Positions 13,275 through 21,314 of a stretch of DNA of 34,158 bases are shown one piece after another (position 1 is the first letter of the stretch; every line of letters begins with the position of its first letter). A program made the position numbers and the translations under genes. This stretch comes from an uncultured Microcaldota archaeon (lineage in GTDB: Archaea > Micrarchaeota > Micrarchaeia > Burarchaeales > Fermentimicrarchaeaceae). The notes under the pieces were generated by a model that was not told where the DNA came from, made no database searches, and saw nothing but the letters and a program-made list of their open reading frames with translations. Location: the NCBI GenBank assembly GCA_903884505.1, contig CAISET010000019.1:1-34158 (forward strand), read 5' to 3'.

Positions 13275-13586
13275 ATGGCTGAGGTCAATATTGCGACCGA
13301 GGAGGCGTTCGAGAGGTACTATTCAGGCGGGTTCAGGACGGGGAACCCCTACTGGATGTACCTGGGGTTCTTCAGCCTGCTTTCAATCGGAATGCTCGTG
13401 GGGATGATTTTCGACTGGAGGCTGGGCGGGGATGCCCTGAGGGCCGTTCCAGGGGTGTTTGTGCCGAACCAGACGCAGTACCTGTTCGTTGCGGGGCTGG
13501 AGATTGAGATGAAGCTGATCGAGTATGCGGCGCTGTCCGTGGCATCCCTGGTGCTGGCGGTGTGTTTTATGATGGTGAAGAAGTAG
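13275..13586 (+). CDS. Small membrane protein, two helices (103 residues)
   Basis: Hydrophobic segments lie at about 27-47 (MYLGFFSLLSIGMLVGMIF) and 82-100 (YAALSVASLVLAVCFMMV), with a polar loop of about 35 residues between them. There is no signal cleavage site. GGGAGGTGTG precedes the ATG. It follows the zinc-finger gene by 80 bp on the same strand and has its own structured leader. The function is unknown. Confidence 0.7.
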   Translation: MAEVNIATEEAFERYYSGGFRTGNPYWMYLGFFSLLSIGMLVGMIFDWRLGGDALRAVPGVFVPNQTQYLFVAGLEIEMKLIEYAALSVASLVLAVCFMMVKK

Positions 13587-13589
13587 GTG

Positions 13590-13931
13590 TCAGCTTCGAT
13601 AGCCGAACTTCCGGTCGTATTCCTTGTGGTTCAGAACGTCAATCAAAAAGCCGATTATCTCTGGCTGCCCTCCTTTCAGGGTGTAAATCGCCCTCCAGTA
13701 CGAGTCCAGGTTGAGCTTCCAAAGGTTGCTAACCCCGTATTTCAGAACGTATTCCCTTGGCCAGAGCTTTTTCTGAATCTTTTTGCCTGCTTCGGCGTCA
13801 GCCGCTAGTTTGCCGATTCCTCGGTTTATTATTTTCAGAAGGTAGAGGGCCTCGCTGCTGCCCTTGTCCGCCCTCGATTGCAATTTCGAAAGTTCGGATG
13901 CAACGTCTTCAGCCAGTATGACTTCGGGCAT
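13590..13931 (-). CDS. RelE/ParE-type toxin-like protein
   Basis: The 113 residues end in NLWKLNLDSYWRAIYTLKGG, then IIGFLIDVLNHKEYDRKFGY. The order Leu-Trp-Lys-Leu, Tyr-Arg-Ala-Ile-Tyr and His-Lys-Glu-Tyr-Asp matches the core strands and C-terminal helix of RelE-fold mRNA interferases as found in archaea. The N-terminal half is helical with many Lys/Arg. The ATG at 13931 opens the frame. A gene at 14004-14285 on the same strand, 72 bp upstream, could be the partner, but it does not look like a classical antitoxin. Toxicity is an inference from the fold. Confidence 0.65.
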   Translation of the reverse strand: MPEVILAEDVASELSKLQSRADKGSSEALYLLKIINRGIGKLAADAEAGKKIQKKLWPREYVLKYGVSNLWKLNLDSYWRAIYTLKGGQPEIIGFLIDVLNHKEYDRKFGYRS

Positions 13932-14003
13932 GGTTTTGCTTCGGAGGCTAATACAGTTATACGTCGCTGAGCGCGTGGTTTCCAGTTGCGGAAAAGAAGC
14001 GGA

Positions 14004-14285
14004 TTAGCGAACTCTGGTGCCTCGCGCTATCGCGGCGTCAAGCTTCGGGCTGCTGCCTATCCAGACGATGCGGCGGTCCTTGGCGACGAGGATTTTGCCG
14101 GATTTTTCTAGGTAGTCAAGAATTAGAGAAAAGGTCTGGTACATCATGCGTTTGCGCAGGCTTTTCCAGAGCTGGAGCTTCCCGGGGTAGGTGTGGGCCT
14201 CCCGAATAGCATCCTCGACCATCAGCACGGTGTCGAGGCGGGGCCAGTGGATTACCTGTTGCGCCTGGCGGACCATGGTCATCAT
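14004..14285 (-). CDS. Small winged-helix-like protein
   Basis: The 93 residues contain LQLWKSLRKRMMYQTFSLIL, then DYLEKSGKILVAKDRRIVWI, a helix-helix-strand-turn-strand pattern typical of small archaeal winged-helix proteins. The TATA box CTTTTATTATATAC (minus, 14314-14327) lies about 32 bp before the ATG, implying a nearly leaderless mRNA. It is upstream of the RelE-like gene on the same strand. A role as its antitoxin or regulator is possible but unproven. Confidence 0.65.
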   Translation of the reverse strand: MMTMVRQAQQVIHWPRLDTVLMVEDAIREAHTYPGKLQLWKSLRKRMMYQTFSLILDYLEKSGKILVAKDRRIVWIGSSPKLDAAIARGTRVR

Positions 14286-14327
14286 GTTGTATAAGTCTGT
14301 ATATTATATGAGAGTATATAATAAAAG
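14286..14327 (-). promoter_or_regulatory. Promoter of the 14004-14285 gene
   Basis: The TATA-like box is at 14314-14327 on the minus strand. The region down to the start is strongly A/T-rich and contains TATAC-type repeats (ATATACAGACTTATACAAC on minus) that could be operator half-sites. Confidence 0.45.
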
Positions 14328-14477
14328 CTTTTGCCTGCCTTGTTGGGCCTGAAAGCCAGTATGCTTTGAGGAGGAAAGGACGATAGTTATTTATACGAGA
14401 TTGGAGTTAAGTATCTGCTTCTTTTGCGTGAAGACTTAACTTTAAAGATTAACTATTTAAACTCCGAAGGTGATAAA

Positions 14478-14804
14478 TTGAGGGAAGAGAGGCACTGGAC
14501 TGCAAAGCAGGAGGATGTGCGCGTGGATTACCGGTTTGTGAAAGAGGGCGGTGAGGTCGTGTATTTCAGCATTAATGTCTCCATCGTCGGGAAGGAGGAT
14601 CCGGAGGACGTCTACAGGGTGGATACGGCGCACGGGTATTTGCACGAGCAGAGGTTCTGGCGGTCGAATGAGCCAACGCCCATTCCGGAGGAGAGGTTCG
14701 CCAGCTATTCACATGCGTTCTTGTATTATAGAAAGGAGGTTGCGCGCAATTTCATTACGTGGTCGGAGCTTTATAAGGCCCAGGCGGCCGGAAAGGGGGA
14801 TTAG
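14478..14804 (+). CDS. TumE-like toxin candidate
   Basis: The frame of about 108 residues contains VYRVDTAHGYLHEQRFWRSN, then FASYSHAFLYYRKEVARNFI. The Arg-Val-Asp-x-x-His-Gly-x-x-His pattern and length resemble TumE-family (DUF6516) proteins, toxin partners of an HTH antitoxin. The following gene, one base away, is exactly such an HTH protein, which supports the call. The start is uncertain: TTG at 14478 follows GGTGAT (14470-14475) closely, while TTG at 14424 gives 126 residues and would suit a leaderless mRNA from the TATA box near 14385-14397. The toxic function is inferred. Confidence 0.6.
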   Translation: MREERHWTAKQEDVRVDYRFVKEGGEVVYFSINVSIVGKEDPEDVYRVDTAHGYLHEQRFWRSNEPTPIPEERFASYSHAFLYYRKEVARNFITWSELYKAQAAGKGD

Positions 14805-14805
14805 G

Positions 14806-15150
14806 ATGAGAAAAAAAATGAATGCTGTTGAGTTCATGGACAAGCTGCTGGATATCGAGATGGCTCACCCGGGGACGCTGCCTGAGAGGCTGGTGGTCAT
14901 CGGGGCGGCGGATTTGGCGAGGGTTGCGACGCCAGCAAGGATGGAGCTGCTGAGGGAGGTGGAGAGCAGGCCGCCAAAATCAGTGGGCGAGTTGGCCAGG
15001 AGGCTGGGGAGGCCGATTGAGGCGGTTTCGAAGGACTTGCGCGTGCTGAGCGGCTATGGGCTGCTTGAGATGGCGAAGGAAGGAAGAATCAAGCGGCCCA
15101 GGGTGGAGAAGGATTTGCTGGTTGTGCCGCTCCTGACTAAGGGCGCCTGA
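14806..15150 (+). CDS. HTH protein of the HVO_A0114-like antitoxin type
   Basis: The 114 residues have a winged HTH at about 55-105: SVGELARRLGRPIEAVSKDL, then LSGYGLLEM, ending EGRIKRPRVEKDLLVVPL. The C-terminal 'G..KRP.V.YD...V.IPL' ending is characteristic of the archaeal HVO_A0114-type DNA-binding proteins often paired with TumE-like genes. The ATG at 14806 is one base past the stop of the preceding toxin-like gene, so the two should be co-translated. It probably represses its own operon and neutralises the toxin. Confidence 0.7.
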   Translation: MRKKMNAVEFMDKLLDIEMAHPGTLPERLVVIGAADLARVATPARMELLREVESRPPKSVGELARRLGRPIEAVSKDLRVLSGYGLLEMAKEGRIKRPRVEKDLLVVPLLTKGA

Positions 15151-15154
15151 GCCG

Positions 15155-16423
15155 TTATCCCACTCTGAAGACAAGCAGAGTCTTACCACTCGCAACAACT
15201 AGCCTGTCCCCACCCGCGGAGCCCACGAAGCTTATTGGCTCGGAAAGGCCCACGCTCATGGTTTCGGTTCCGTTCTCAAGAACGCGCAGCCTGATGTTGT
15301 AGGGTGTGTTGTCTGCAGTGTAGGTTTTGCCGCCTATTGTGGCGCTTGTTCCACCAGCAACTGAATAGGTGGGGCAGGGGCTGCTTATCTGGTCCGCCCA
15401 GCCGGGGGCTGAGGAAAGGTGGGTTACGTCGGCTGCGGTTTGCTGCCCGGACGAGTCGAAGGTTACTGTGCCGTTCGACCAGTCGGCGCCAAGGTTGCGC
15501 TTGTAGTAGTAGGTGAAGGCAGCGGAATTGTCGTCGGGAGCATGAACGGATGTGCAGCCGTAAGTTCTTTCCTGGCCGAAGAGGCCGCCAGGGATGCTCG
15601 TGTCCGTCCAGTAGAGCAGGAGGCCGTAGTAGCTCCGGATGTCGCGGTTCAGGACCTCATTCCCAGTGTCGCCGAACATGCGTATGCTGAGAGAGGTGTT
15701 GTAGTCAAGGCAGCCTGCAACAGCGACGATGCCGGGGGTTGCTGCGAAGGATGTGCACTTGCCGACCGCCTTCTCAAACCGTTTCTGGCCACTGAGCGAG
15801 TAGCGGTAGACGGCCCTGTCACGCGCAGCAGTTTTCGTGACTGCGGTGATGGAGTCGCCAGAGATGAATATGCGGTCAATGGTGGAATCCAGGGTGGCGT
15901 TCCATTCCGCGGGAAGGCCGCCTGTGGCGCAGGGGAGGGCGGTTATCTCATCAATTGCGAGGTAGTAGTTGGCGGTTCCCTGCAGCGGCAGGCGCTCGTC
16001 CTTCACGGCGCTTACCTGGTCCCTGGGCTCGCCGCGGACAGTGAGGTTGTAAACGGCAACGAGGGTGCCGTTCTGGGAGATGACGTCGGCAAGAGTCAGC
16101 ACGACTTCGCTGGCGTTTATGGATTCGCCGATTCCAAGGACCAGCGGGCCCCTTATCACGCGCTCTGCGCCCATCCCAGTCTGCATGATCTTTGTCGTCG
16201 CATGCTTCACAAAGCACCCGCCAGGGGTGGGGCTGGCCTCGAGCACCGGAGTCCCTGAAGGGGTCGCCTCCACGGATGGCGTTGGCGAAGGCGCCGGAGT
16301 TGGGGTTGAAACTGCGGTCGGTGCAGGTGTTGGAGTCGGCACAGGTTGCTGGCCGCTGATACATCCTAGAAGGGAGAGTGCGACTGCGACCAGAAGGACC
16401 AAACATATTCCTTTCGCATGCAT
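15155..16423 (-). CDS. Surface lipoprotein with shared beta module and propeller-like C-terminus
   Basis: The 422 residues start with a lipoprotein signal (MHAKGICLVLLVAVALSLLGC, cleavage before Cys21). A long Pro-Thr-rich linker (25-60) follows. Next comes a module of about 105 residues (VKHATTKIMQT...ANYYLAIDEI) nearly identical to one in the adjacent gene. The C-terminal 250 residues have repeated strands such as RIFISGDSITAVTK, AATPGIVAVAGC and GGDRLVVASGKTLLVF, which look like beta-propeller blades. The protein is probably anchored outside the cell; ligand and role are unknown. GGTGGTGA lies about 8 nt before the ATG, 13 bp after the stop of the upstream lipoprotein gene, so they form one operon. 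Confidence 0.75.
   Translation of the reverse strand: MHAKGICLVLLVAVALSLLGCISGQQPVPTPTPAPTAVSTPTPAPSPTPSVEATPSGTPVLEASPTPGGCFVKHATTKIMQTGMGAERVIRGPLVLGIGESINASEVVLTLADVISQNGTLVAVYNLTVRGEPRDQVSAVKDERLPLQGTANYYLAIDEITALPCATGGLPAEWNATLDSTIDRIFISGDSITAVTKTAARDRAVYRYSLSGQKRFEKAVGKCTSFAATPGIVAVAGCLDYNTSLSIRMFGDTGNEVLNRDIRSYYGLLLYWTDTSIPGGLFGQERTYGCTSVHAPDDNSAAFTYYYKRNLGADWSNGTVTFDSSGQQTAADVTHLSSAPGWADQISSPCPTYSVAGGTSATIGGKTYTADNTPYNIRLRVLENGTETMSVGLSEPISFVGSAGGDRLVVASGKTLLVFRVG
15986..16105. repeat. 120-bp identical segment, copy 1
   Basis: This segment is identical to 17208-17327 at every base I compared and lies inside a longer similar region of about 310 bp. It encodes part of the shared lipoprotein module. 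The high identity points to recent duplication or gene conversion between the two adjacent genes. Confidence 0.85.
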
Positions 16424-16436
16424 AGTTCACCACCCC

Positions 16437-17789
16437 TTAGCTGCATGGCGTGCAGTTGAGCGTCCCGGAGCAGGTCTGATGCCCCGAAACAGCGCAAACG
16501 TTCCCGCCCAAGTCCGTCTCCATATTCTCGCAATAGATGTCCTGCGCGTTTAGGCAGGCCGTATTGTTGGCGAAAATGTTGTTGGGCGCCGTGGCGTACA
16601 GCCCGAAGTTCGTGTTCTTCACCAATCTGTTTCCCGTCACCGTGTTGTTGACCGAACCCGCGATGTAGATGCCATATCTGCTCCCAGTGACGTTGTTGCC
16701 CCTGATATCGTGGCTGCCGCCTTCAACGATGTATATCCCGTAGTCCCCGGTGCTCTTCATGCTGTTGTCCAGAACCCGGGCCCCGTGCGCGCTGACCACG
16801 CTCACGCCAGTGAACCATGTTCCGGTGAATGTGTTGTTTGCCACAACCGAACCTGTGCCGGCATCGCTTATGGCGACCCCGACCCTGAATGCGCTGAAGC
16901 GGCAGTTTTTCACGACCACGTTGGGCGCGCCTATGAAAACGCCGTTCGTCCCCCCCGAGGTTCCAACCATGTGCCCCCTGCAATCGAGCGAGGAGCCCGC
17001 CGCGCTGGAGCTGAACCGGATGCAGTCCGTCAGGTATCGCTGGTATTGGTCGCTGCCGGTGATGTCATGGTCAAGCACGTAGTCACCCCGCGCGTCAATC
17101 TCGATGCCGCAGTTCGTGATTGCGTTGCCTGGCGGCGGGGTCGGGCTGGAGCAGAGCATGGGGCTGATGTCATCAATCGCAAGGTAATAGTTGGCAGTCC
17201 CCTGCAACGGCAGGCGCTCGTCCTTCACGGCGCTTACCTGGTCCCTGGGCTCGCCGCGGACAGTGAGGTTGTAAACGGCAACGAGGGTGCCGTTCTGGGA
17301 GATGACGTCGGCAAGAGTCAGCACGACGTCGCTTGCCTCTATGGAGTCGCCTATCCCAAGGACAAGCGGGCCCCTTACCACGCGCTCGCCGAACACATCG
17401 GTCTGCATGATCTTTGTCGTCGCATGCTTCACAAGGCACCCGCCAGGGGTGGGGCTGGCCTCGAGCACCGGAGTCGCGGTCGGCGCAGGTGTTGGAGTGG
17501 GAATAGGAGTGGAAAATGATGTGCACGTGCAATTGATAGTGCAGTAGGAGCCTGCGGGGCATTCATGGCCGCGTTCGCACTGCTCGCCCGGATCGGGGAC
17601 GCCGTCGCCGCAATATGGCGAGGACCTTGGAGTTGGCGTTGGAATCGCAGTAATCTGGACGGTGGGGGTGGCCTGCGGGGTCGAAAAAGGCGTGCTTGTG
17701 GGGGTAGGCTGCGGGGATGGCGGCGCCTGCGTGCAGCCGAATAGGAAGATGACCGTGAGCAGAAGCAAGAGTACGAGTGCGCGTTTCAA
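16437..17789 (-). CDS. Surface lipoprotein with Cys-rich repeat, shared module and right-handed beta-helix
   Basis: From the TTG at 17789 the protein has 450 residues and begins MKRALVLLLLLTVIFLFGC, a clear lipoprotein signal. Then come a PT-rich linker, a Cys-rich CGDGVPDPGEQC motif (about 60-90) like the disulfide repeats of myxobacterial-type surface proteins, and the shared module (about 105-208). A parallel beta-helix fills about 230-440, with repeated strands such as VVVKNCRFS, VVANNTF, ARVLDNSM and HDIRGNNVTGSRYGIYI, the NosD/pectate-lyase-like pattern. It is a probable surface protein that binds or processes polysaccharide. An ATG at 17849, just where a leaderless transcript would begin, is an alternative start adding 20 residues. 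Confidence 0.8.
   Translation of the reverse strand: MKRALVLLLLLTVIFLFGCTQAPPSPQPTPTSTPFSTPQATPTVQITAIPTPTPRSSPYCGDGVPDPGEQCERGHECPAGSYCTINCTCTSFSTPIPTPTPAPTATPVLEASPTPGGCLVKHATTKIMQTDVFGERVVRGPLVLGIGDSIEASDVVLTLADVISQNGTLVAVYNLTVRGEPRDQVSAVKDERLPLQGTANYYLAIDDISPMLCSSPTPPPGNAITNCGIEIDARGDYVLDHDITGSDQYQRYLTDCIRFSSSAAGSSLDCRGHMVGTSGGTNGVFIGAPNVVVKNCRFSAFRVGVAISDAGTGSVVANNTFTGTWFTGVSVVSAHGARVLDNSMKSTGDYGIYIVEGGSHDIRGNNVTGSRYGIYIAGSVNNTVTGNRLVKNTNFGLYATAPNNIFANNTACLNAQDIYCENMETDLGGNVCAVSGHQTCSGTLNCTPCS
17208..17327. repeat. 120-bp identical segment, copy 2
   Basis: This is the partner of 15986-16105. The two copies are direct repeats 1222 bp apart, and recombination between them would delete or fuse the intervening gene parts. 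Confidence 0.85.
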
Positions 17790-17865
17790 GCAATCACGCC
17801 CTACCGAAGCTGGCTTATCGGGTTCTGCACGGGCCGCTTGATAAAGCATGGTGTTGGTTTCAGCA

Positions 17866-17880
17866 TACTTATATAAATAA
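17866..17880. promoter_or_regulatory. A/T-rich box serving both directions
   Basis: ACTTATATAAATAAG is nearly symmetrical. On the minus strand it lies about 25 bp before the ATG at 17849; on the plus strand it lies about 48 bp before the ATG at 17921. It is the likely TATA box for the lipoprotein operon and possibly for the isoprenoid-synthase-like gene. Confidence 0.45.
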
Positions 17881-17920
17881 GGATGTAGTTAAGTATAAGT
17901 AGTCTCCTTCTGGCGTTGTT

Positions 17921-18973
17921 ATGGAGAAAGTGAGGGCTGGTCCTGACAGGCTTGCTGAGCTGCGTAGGGCGTACGAGAGGGTGGAACCCGATGAGGGGAA
18001 GGCGCCGGCAGGGAAGCTGTTCCCCTTCACGCTCCCTGCGCTGAAGTACATGCTCCTCGACGCGAAAGGGAGGGATAAGGAGAGGTTCGAGGAGGCGACC
18101 GGGGAGATGAGGGAGAAAAGGGGAATCGAGATTACACTATGGCCGCGGCTTGCGCTGGCAATGGAGATTTGGAGGAGGAGCGTCGGGGTGGGAAGGGAGG
18201 AGTATGAGAGGAGGAGGGCGCCGGAGATTGCGAACCTGTTCATGGTGTTCTGCGGGATAGGGGACGCGCTGAGCGAGCAGATGATGCTGTCTAAGGAGGG
18301 GAAAAAGGCGCAATACCCGAAGTGCATCTACTCGGCGAAGGTGTATGAGCCGGAGGAGCTGCTTGGCGATTTCGTGAAGGCGATGGAAAGGCTTATCGAC
18401 GAGGCGGAGAAGGAGCCGGGAAGGAGGGAACTGGTGAGGAGGCTGCTGAACGAGAGCATCAGATGGTCCTTTGAGAGCGCAGTGCGCGAGGACGGGCTGA
18501 GGGAGCGGGAGCGGAAGGGAGCGCATCCGTCCGTGAAAGAGGTGCTGGAGGTCCATCATTTGAAGACCGGCGGGAACGTGAAGCTTTTCGTGGAGGCGAT
18601 GAATTTCCTGCATCATTTGGAGAATGAGCCAAGGGCGAGGAAATTTGCAGAAGTTTCGTATGCGATGGGGAGGGCGACGCAGGTGCTGGATGACGCGAAG
18701 GACATTGAGAAGGATTTGAAAGAGGGGTGGCCGAACCTATTTGTAGCCGCGGCAATGGAGTGCGGGGAGATTGGGAAATTGGGGAGTGCCACGGAGGAGG
18801 GGAGGATTCCTGGAAGGTTCGGGAGGCTGGCGTGGCTGCGGGGAAGGCTGCCGAAGACGTATGGGAGGGCGATGGGAGCGTATTACCGGTTCGCGGAGGA
18901 GTGCGAGGCATATTTCGGGGTGGAGTGGAAATTCTACAAGGCTTATTCGATGTGGCAGAAAGACGAGCATTGA
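17921..18973 (+). CDS. Isoprenoid-synthase-fold protein with degenerate first Asp motif
   Basis: The 350 residues are largely helical. VHHLKTGGNVKLFVEAMNFL (about 212-231) matches the KT..LF element of trans-prenyl diphosphate synthases. YAMGRATQVLDDAKDIEKDL (about 246-265), followed by KEGWPNL, matches the second Asp-rich motif DDxxD and the GxPN loop. Where the first DDxxD should be, there is only FCGIGDALSEQMML (about 109-122), with a single Asp. Loss of the first motif argues against ordinary chain elongation. It may be a terpene-synthase-like enzyme, a prenyl-binding subunit or a partner of an active synthase. The ATG at 17921 is the only good start. The neighbours give no pathway clue. 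Confidence 0.6.
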   Translation: MEKVRAGPDRLAELRRAYERVEPDEGKAPAGKLFPFTLPALKYMLLDAKGRDKERFEEATGEMREKRGIEITLWPRLALAMEIWRRSVGVGREEYERRRAPEIANLFMVFCGIGDALSEQMMLSKEGKKAQYPKCIYSAKVYEPEELLGDFVKAMERLIDEAEKEPGRRELVRRLLNESIRWSFESAVREDGLRERERKGAHPSVKEVLEVHHLKTGGNVKLFVEAMNFLHHLENEPRARKFAEVSYAMGRATQVLDDAKDIEKDLKEGWPNLFVAAAMECGEIGKLGSATEEGRIPGRFGRLAWLRGRLPKTYGRAMGAYYRFAEECEAYFGVEWKFYKAYSMWQKDEH

Positions 18974-18982
18974 GAGATATGA

Positions 18983-19008
18983 TTATATATGGCTATAGTT
19001 GTATATAA
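18983..19008 (+). promoter_or_regulatory. Promoter/operator of the RHH-RelE pair
   Basis: TTATATATGG (18983-18992) and TTGTATATAA (18999-19008) form an imperfect inverted repeat around a CTATAG centre. The downstream half is also a TATA box about 24 bp before the ATG at 19027. This is a likely site for antitoxin autoregulation. Confidence 0.5.
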
Positions 19009-19026
19009 CCACGCATAGGTGGTTTG

Positions 19027-19218
19027 ATGAAAGGGGAGATGACGACGGTAATGGTGAGCAAGGAGGTGCGGGACGAGCTGCGGAAGCAGGGGTTCAAGGA
19101 TGAGACCTATGATGTGATAATCCGCAGGCTTATTGAGCTGGCGAAGAAGGACATGTTCATCCAGAGGCAGAAACACATTTTGGAGACCCAGGAGTTTGTT
19201 CCCCTTGAGGAAGTTTGA
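19027..19218 (+). CDS. Ribbon-helix-helix/VapB-like antitoxin
   Basis: The 63 residues begin MKGEMTTVMVSKEVRDELRK and continue GFKDETYDVIIRRLIELAKK. The short N-terminal strand followed by two helices is the archaeal antitoxin layout. The C-terminal 20 residues (QKHILETQEFVPLEEV) would be the toxin-binding tail. The toxin-like gene starts within its last codons, so the two are translationally coupled. GGTGG lies just before the ATG, and the promoter carries an inverted repeat. Confidence 0.75.
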   Translation: MKGEMTTVMVSKEVRDELRKQGFKDETYDVIIRRLIELAKKDMFIQRQKHILETQEFVPLEEV

Positions 19219-19483
19219 GGTGCTTTTATCCGCGGTTGCCGTGAAGGAGCTCAGGCTGCTTAGCGAAGGCGAGGCAAGGGGGATTAAGGAGAAGATGGGG
19301 GCATTGGCGGAAGACCCTTGCAAGCCGCGCCCTAAAGCGGACATCAAAAAGCTGGCGGGTACGAAACCGGAATTTTACCGCCTCCGTGTTGGCGAGTACC
19401 GGATCATTTATTGCGTGCAGGAGAATAAAGTGAAGGTGACGGAGATAATGAGGCGGAGCAGGGGATACGGCTGGCTTGAGTAA
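19205..19483 (+). CDS. RelE-family toxin
   Basis: Ninety-two residues from the TTG at 19205 begin MRKFEVLLSAVAVKELRLL and include KKLAGTKPEFYRLRVGEYRI, then IYCVQENKVKVTEIMRRSRG. This is the standard RelE order: beta strand, two helices, 'L.G....YRLRVGDYRIIY' strands and a final strand with basic residues. RelE toxins cut mRNA on the ribosome. The start overlaps the antitoxin stop by 14 bp; a GTG at 19220, preceded by GAGG, is the alternative. It is paired with the RHH antitoxin. Confidence 0.85.
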   Translation: MRKFEVLLSAVAVKELRLLSEGEARGIKEKMGALAEDPCKPRPKADIKKLAGTKPEFYRLRVGEYRIIYCVQENKVKVTEIMRRSRGYGWLE

Positions 19484-19530
19484 GAGGTAAATGCTGTTTT
19501 AGGGTATTCCAGCCGGCATGGGAAGTAGGC

Positions 19531-21228
19531 TTATCTGACGAGTTGCCTGAGCCTGCCTGTGAGGCGGCGGAAGGCGCTTGCAGGCGCGGAGTCCTCCGAG
19601 AAGAGCAAACTCCTTAGGAGAAGGAGGTTGAGGGGGAGGCGGCCCTTTGCACGCTGCGGAATGGGCTTGAGGGGGGAGAGGGCGCGCTGTTTTGGAAGAT
19701 TAGCGGGCTTGAGAGGGGCGAGGAGGAGATTTGCGCGCTTGAGCTGGCGGAGGTTTTTGCGGAGGGAGGTTTTGAGGGTTGAGAGGCGCTTCTCCATCTT
19801 CGGGAGGGAAACTTTGAGGGATTTGAGCCTTGCAGTGGAGCTTGCGAGAGAATTGAGCTTTTTGCGGGAGTCGCGGAGCTCTGCGCGGAGTTCATGAAGC
19901 TTCTCCTTGGTGCGGGCTGCGGATTCCTTTAGGAGATGGAGCTGTTCCTCGAGCTTTTCCCTGCGACTGCTGGCGGATTTCTTGAGGAGACGGAGCTGCT
20001 CTTCCAACTCCTTAATTTTCTCCTTAAGCTCCTTGATTTTTTGCTTGAGCTGTTTCACCTGTTTGAGCGAGGTTTCGAACTGCTGAATCTTCTCTTTTGT
20101 GGATTTAATTTTCTTGAAGAGGCCGAAGGCCTCGAGCTGGAGCTGAAGCTGCTTTTTCCTGAGGAAGGAAGAATGGGCGGTTAGCTGCTGAGCTAATTCA
20201 ATGCGCTGGGAATTAGTCAAGGTGCTGGGAGATGGAACGCGGAGGTTTGCGGGTGATTGGGTTTCGAGGATTATGGTTTGCTCAAGTTTTGGGGGCGTTT
20301 TGGAAAGGAGGGAATAGGGAAGCTGCGACGTATTTCCGGCGGTTGCCTGGGGAGTTGCGGTGAGTAGAAGGGAGAGTTTTGTTTCTGTAACTGCTGCCGG
20401 AATCGCCCGTCTTTCGTACGCTGCGGATTGCTGGAGCGCGGAATCGGCATCCGTTATGGGAGCGCTTCGCTGGGCTTGCGCCTCTGAGGATGGCTGGATG
20501 CGGAAGGCTGCTTGCGGAAAGAGTTGCAGATGGTCAAGGATGGGGCGCAGGCTGCTAGGGGCGGCTTCGTGGATGCTGGCGGCTGCAGGAACGGGCGGGA
20601 TGAATTGCGTGAGCGTGAATTCCGTTGGAATCATGAGGGGCTGTTCAGGCGGAGTTACTGCGCCGATGAAGGGGATGATATACCTTGCGTCATAGGCCTG
20701 GCCATCGGTGCGGACGTCGGCCTTGCCTGCGCAGCCGGCGAGAGTGGTTTTGCCGCCCTTTTGGTTTGGGAGGTCTTCGATTGCGAACTCGAAGCGCAGC
20801 TCGGCCTCCACATCCGAGTTCGCTTTTACGTTGTCCAGCTTGAGGAAGGCCCTGCTGTCCGCGGATTCTATGGTTGGGAGGCCTCCGGAGAGGTAGAACT
20901 GCCAGCCGTAGCCCTGGCTGTTTTCCGAGTTTTTGCCGATGCCCTTGAGAGCATAACCATAGGTTTCGTGATGGTAGTATGTGGCGCCAGGGATGAACGT
21001 GGATGCTACTAGGAGGTCAACACCTTTTGGAACCTGTATATTCAGGGTGTATTTCTCTGAACCTGTGTTTATGGTGAGTTTTAGATTCACCATTTCAGTC
21101 GAAGGATTCGCCATCAGTTTCCCCCAGTCAGGAAAGACTATTGCGCGAACCTCCTCGCCCGTTAAGATTTTCATAGCTGGAGCAGTCGCAATAGTAGTAG
21201 AAGCTTTCGTAGCAGTCTTCGTGATCAT
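19531..21228 (-). CDS. Unknown protein with long C-terminal coiled coil
   Basis: In this 565-residue protein, residues about 40-190 form a beta-rich globular domain (VNLKLTINTGSEKYTLNIQV, YGWQFYLSGGLPTIES). The alternation 'ltI..g...y...V..G...L........' and GYGWQFYL.GG vaguely recalls DUF4430-type domains, but I am not sure. Residues 190-360 are low-complexity and Pro/Ala/Ser-rich. Residues about 370-500 are a long Lys/Glu/Leu coiled coil (KQLKQKIKELKEKIKELEEQ). The C-terminus is very basic (RRLTGRLRQLVR). I see no signal peptide. A start at the internal Met19 is possible. The function is unknown, perhaps structural. Confidence 0.7.
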   Translation of the reverse strand: MITKTATKASTTIATAPAMKILTGEEVRAIVFPDWGKLMANPSTEMVNLKLTINTGSEKYTLNIQVPKGVDLLVASTFIPGATYYHHETYGYALKGIGKNSENSQGYGWQFYLSGGLPTIESADSRAFLKLDNVKANSDVEAELRFEFAIEDLPNQKGGKTTLAGCAGKADVRTDGQAYDARYIIPFIGAVTPPEQPLMIPTEFTLTQFIPPVPAAASIHEAAPSSLRPILDHLQLFPQAAFRIQPSSEAQAQRSAPITDADSALQQSAAYERRAIPAAVTETKLSLLLTATPQATAGNTSQLPYSLLSKTPPKLEQTIILETQSPANLRVPSPSTLTNSQRIELAQQLTAHSSFLRKKQLQLQLEAFGLFKKIKSTKEKIQQFETSLKQVKQLKQKIKELKEKIKELEEQLRLLKKSASSRREKLEEQLHLLKESAARTKEKLHELRAELRDSRKKLNSLASSTARLKSLKVSLPKMEKRLSTLKTSLRKNLRQLKRANLLLAPLKPANLPKQRALSPLKPIPQRAKGRLPLNLLLLRSLLFSEDSAPASAFRRLTGRLRQLVR

Positions 21229-21314
21229 TCGAGATAGCCCTATTTAAGATATTTGTAACTGGACTTTAAAATGCTTACAATCTAATGATGCACGGCGATT
21301 ATATGAAATTGTTT

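Noticed and set aside
15419-17519. Long plus-strand open frames opposite the two lipoprotein genes
   Set aside because: GC-rich codon use opens the opposite frames; the minus-strand products have clear lipobox and beta-helix patterns.
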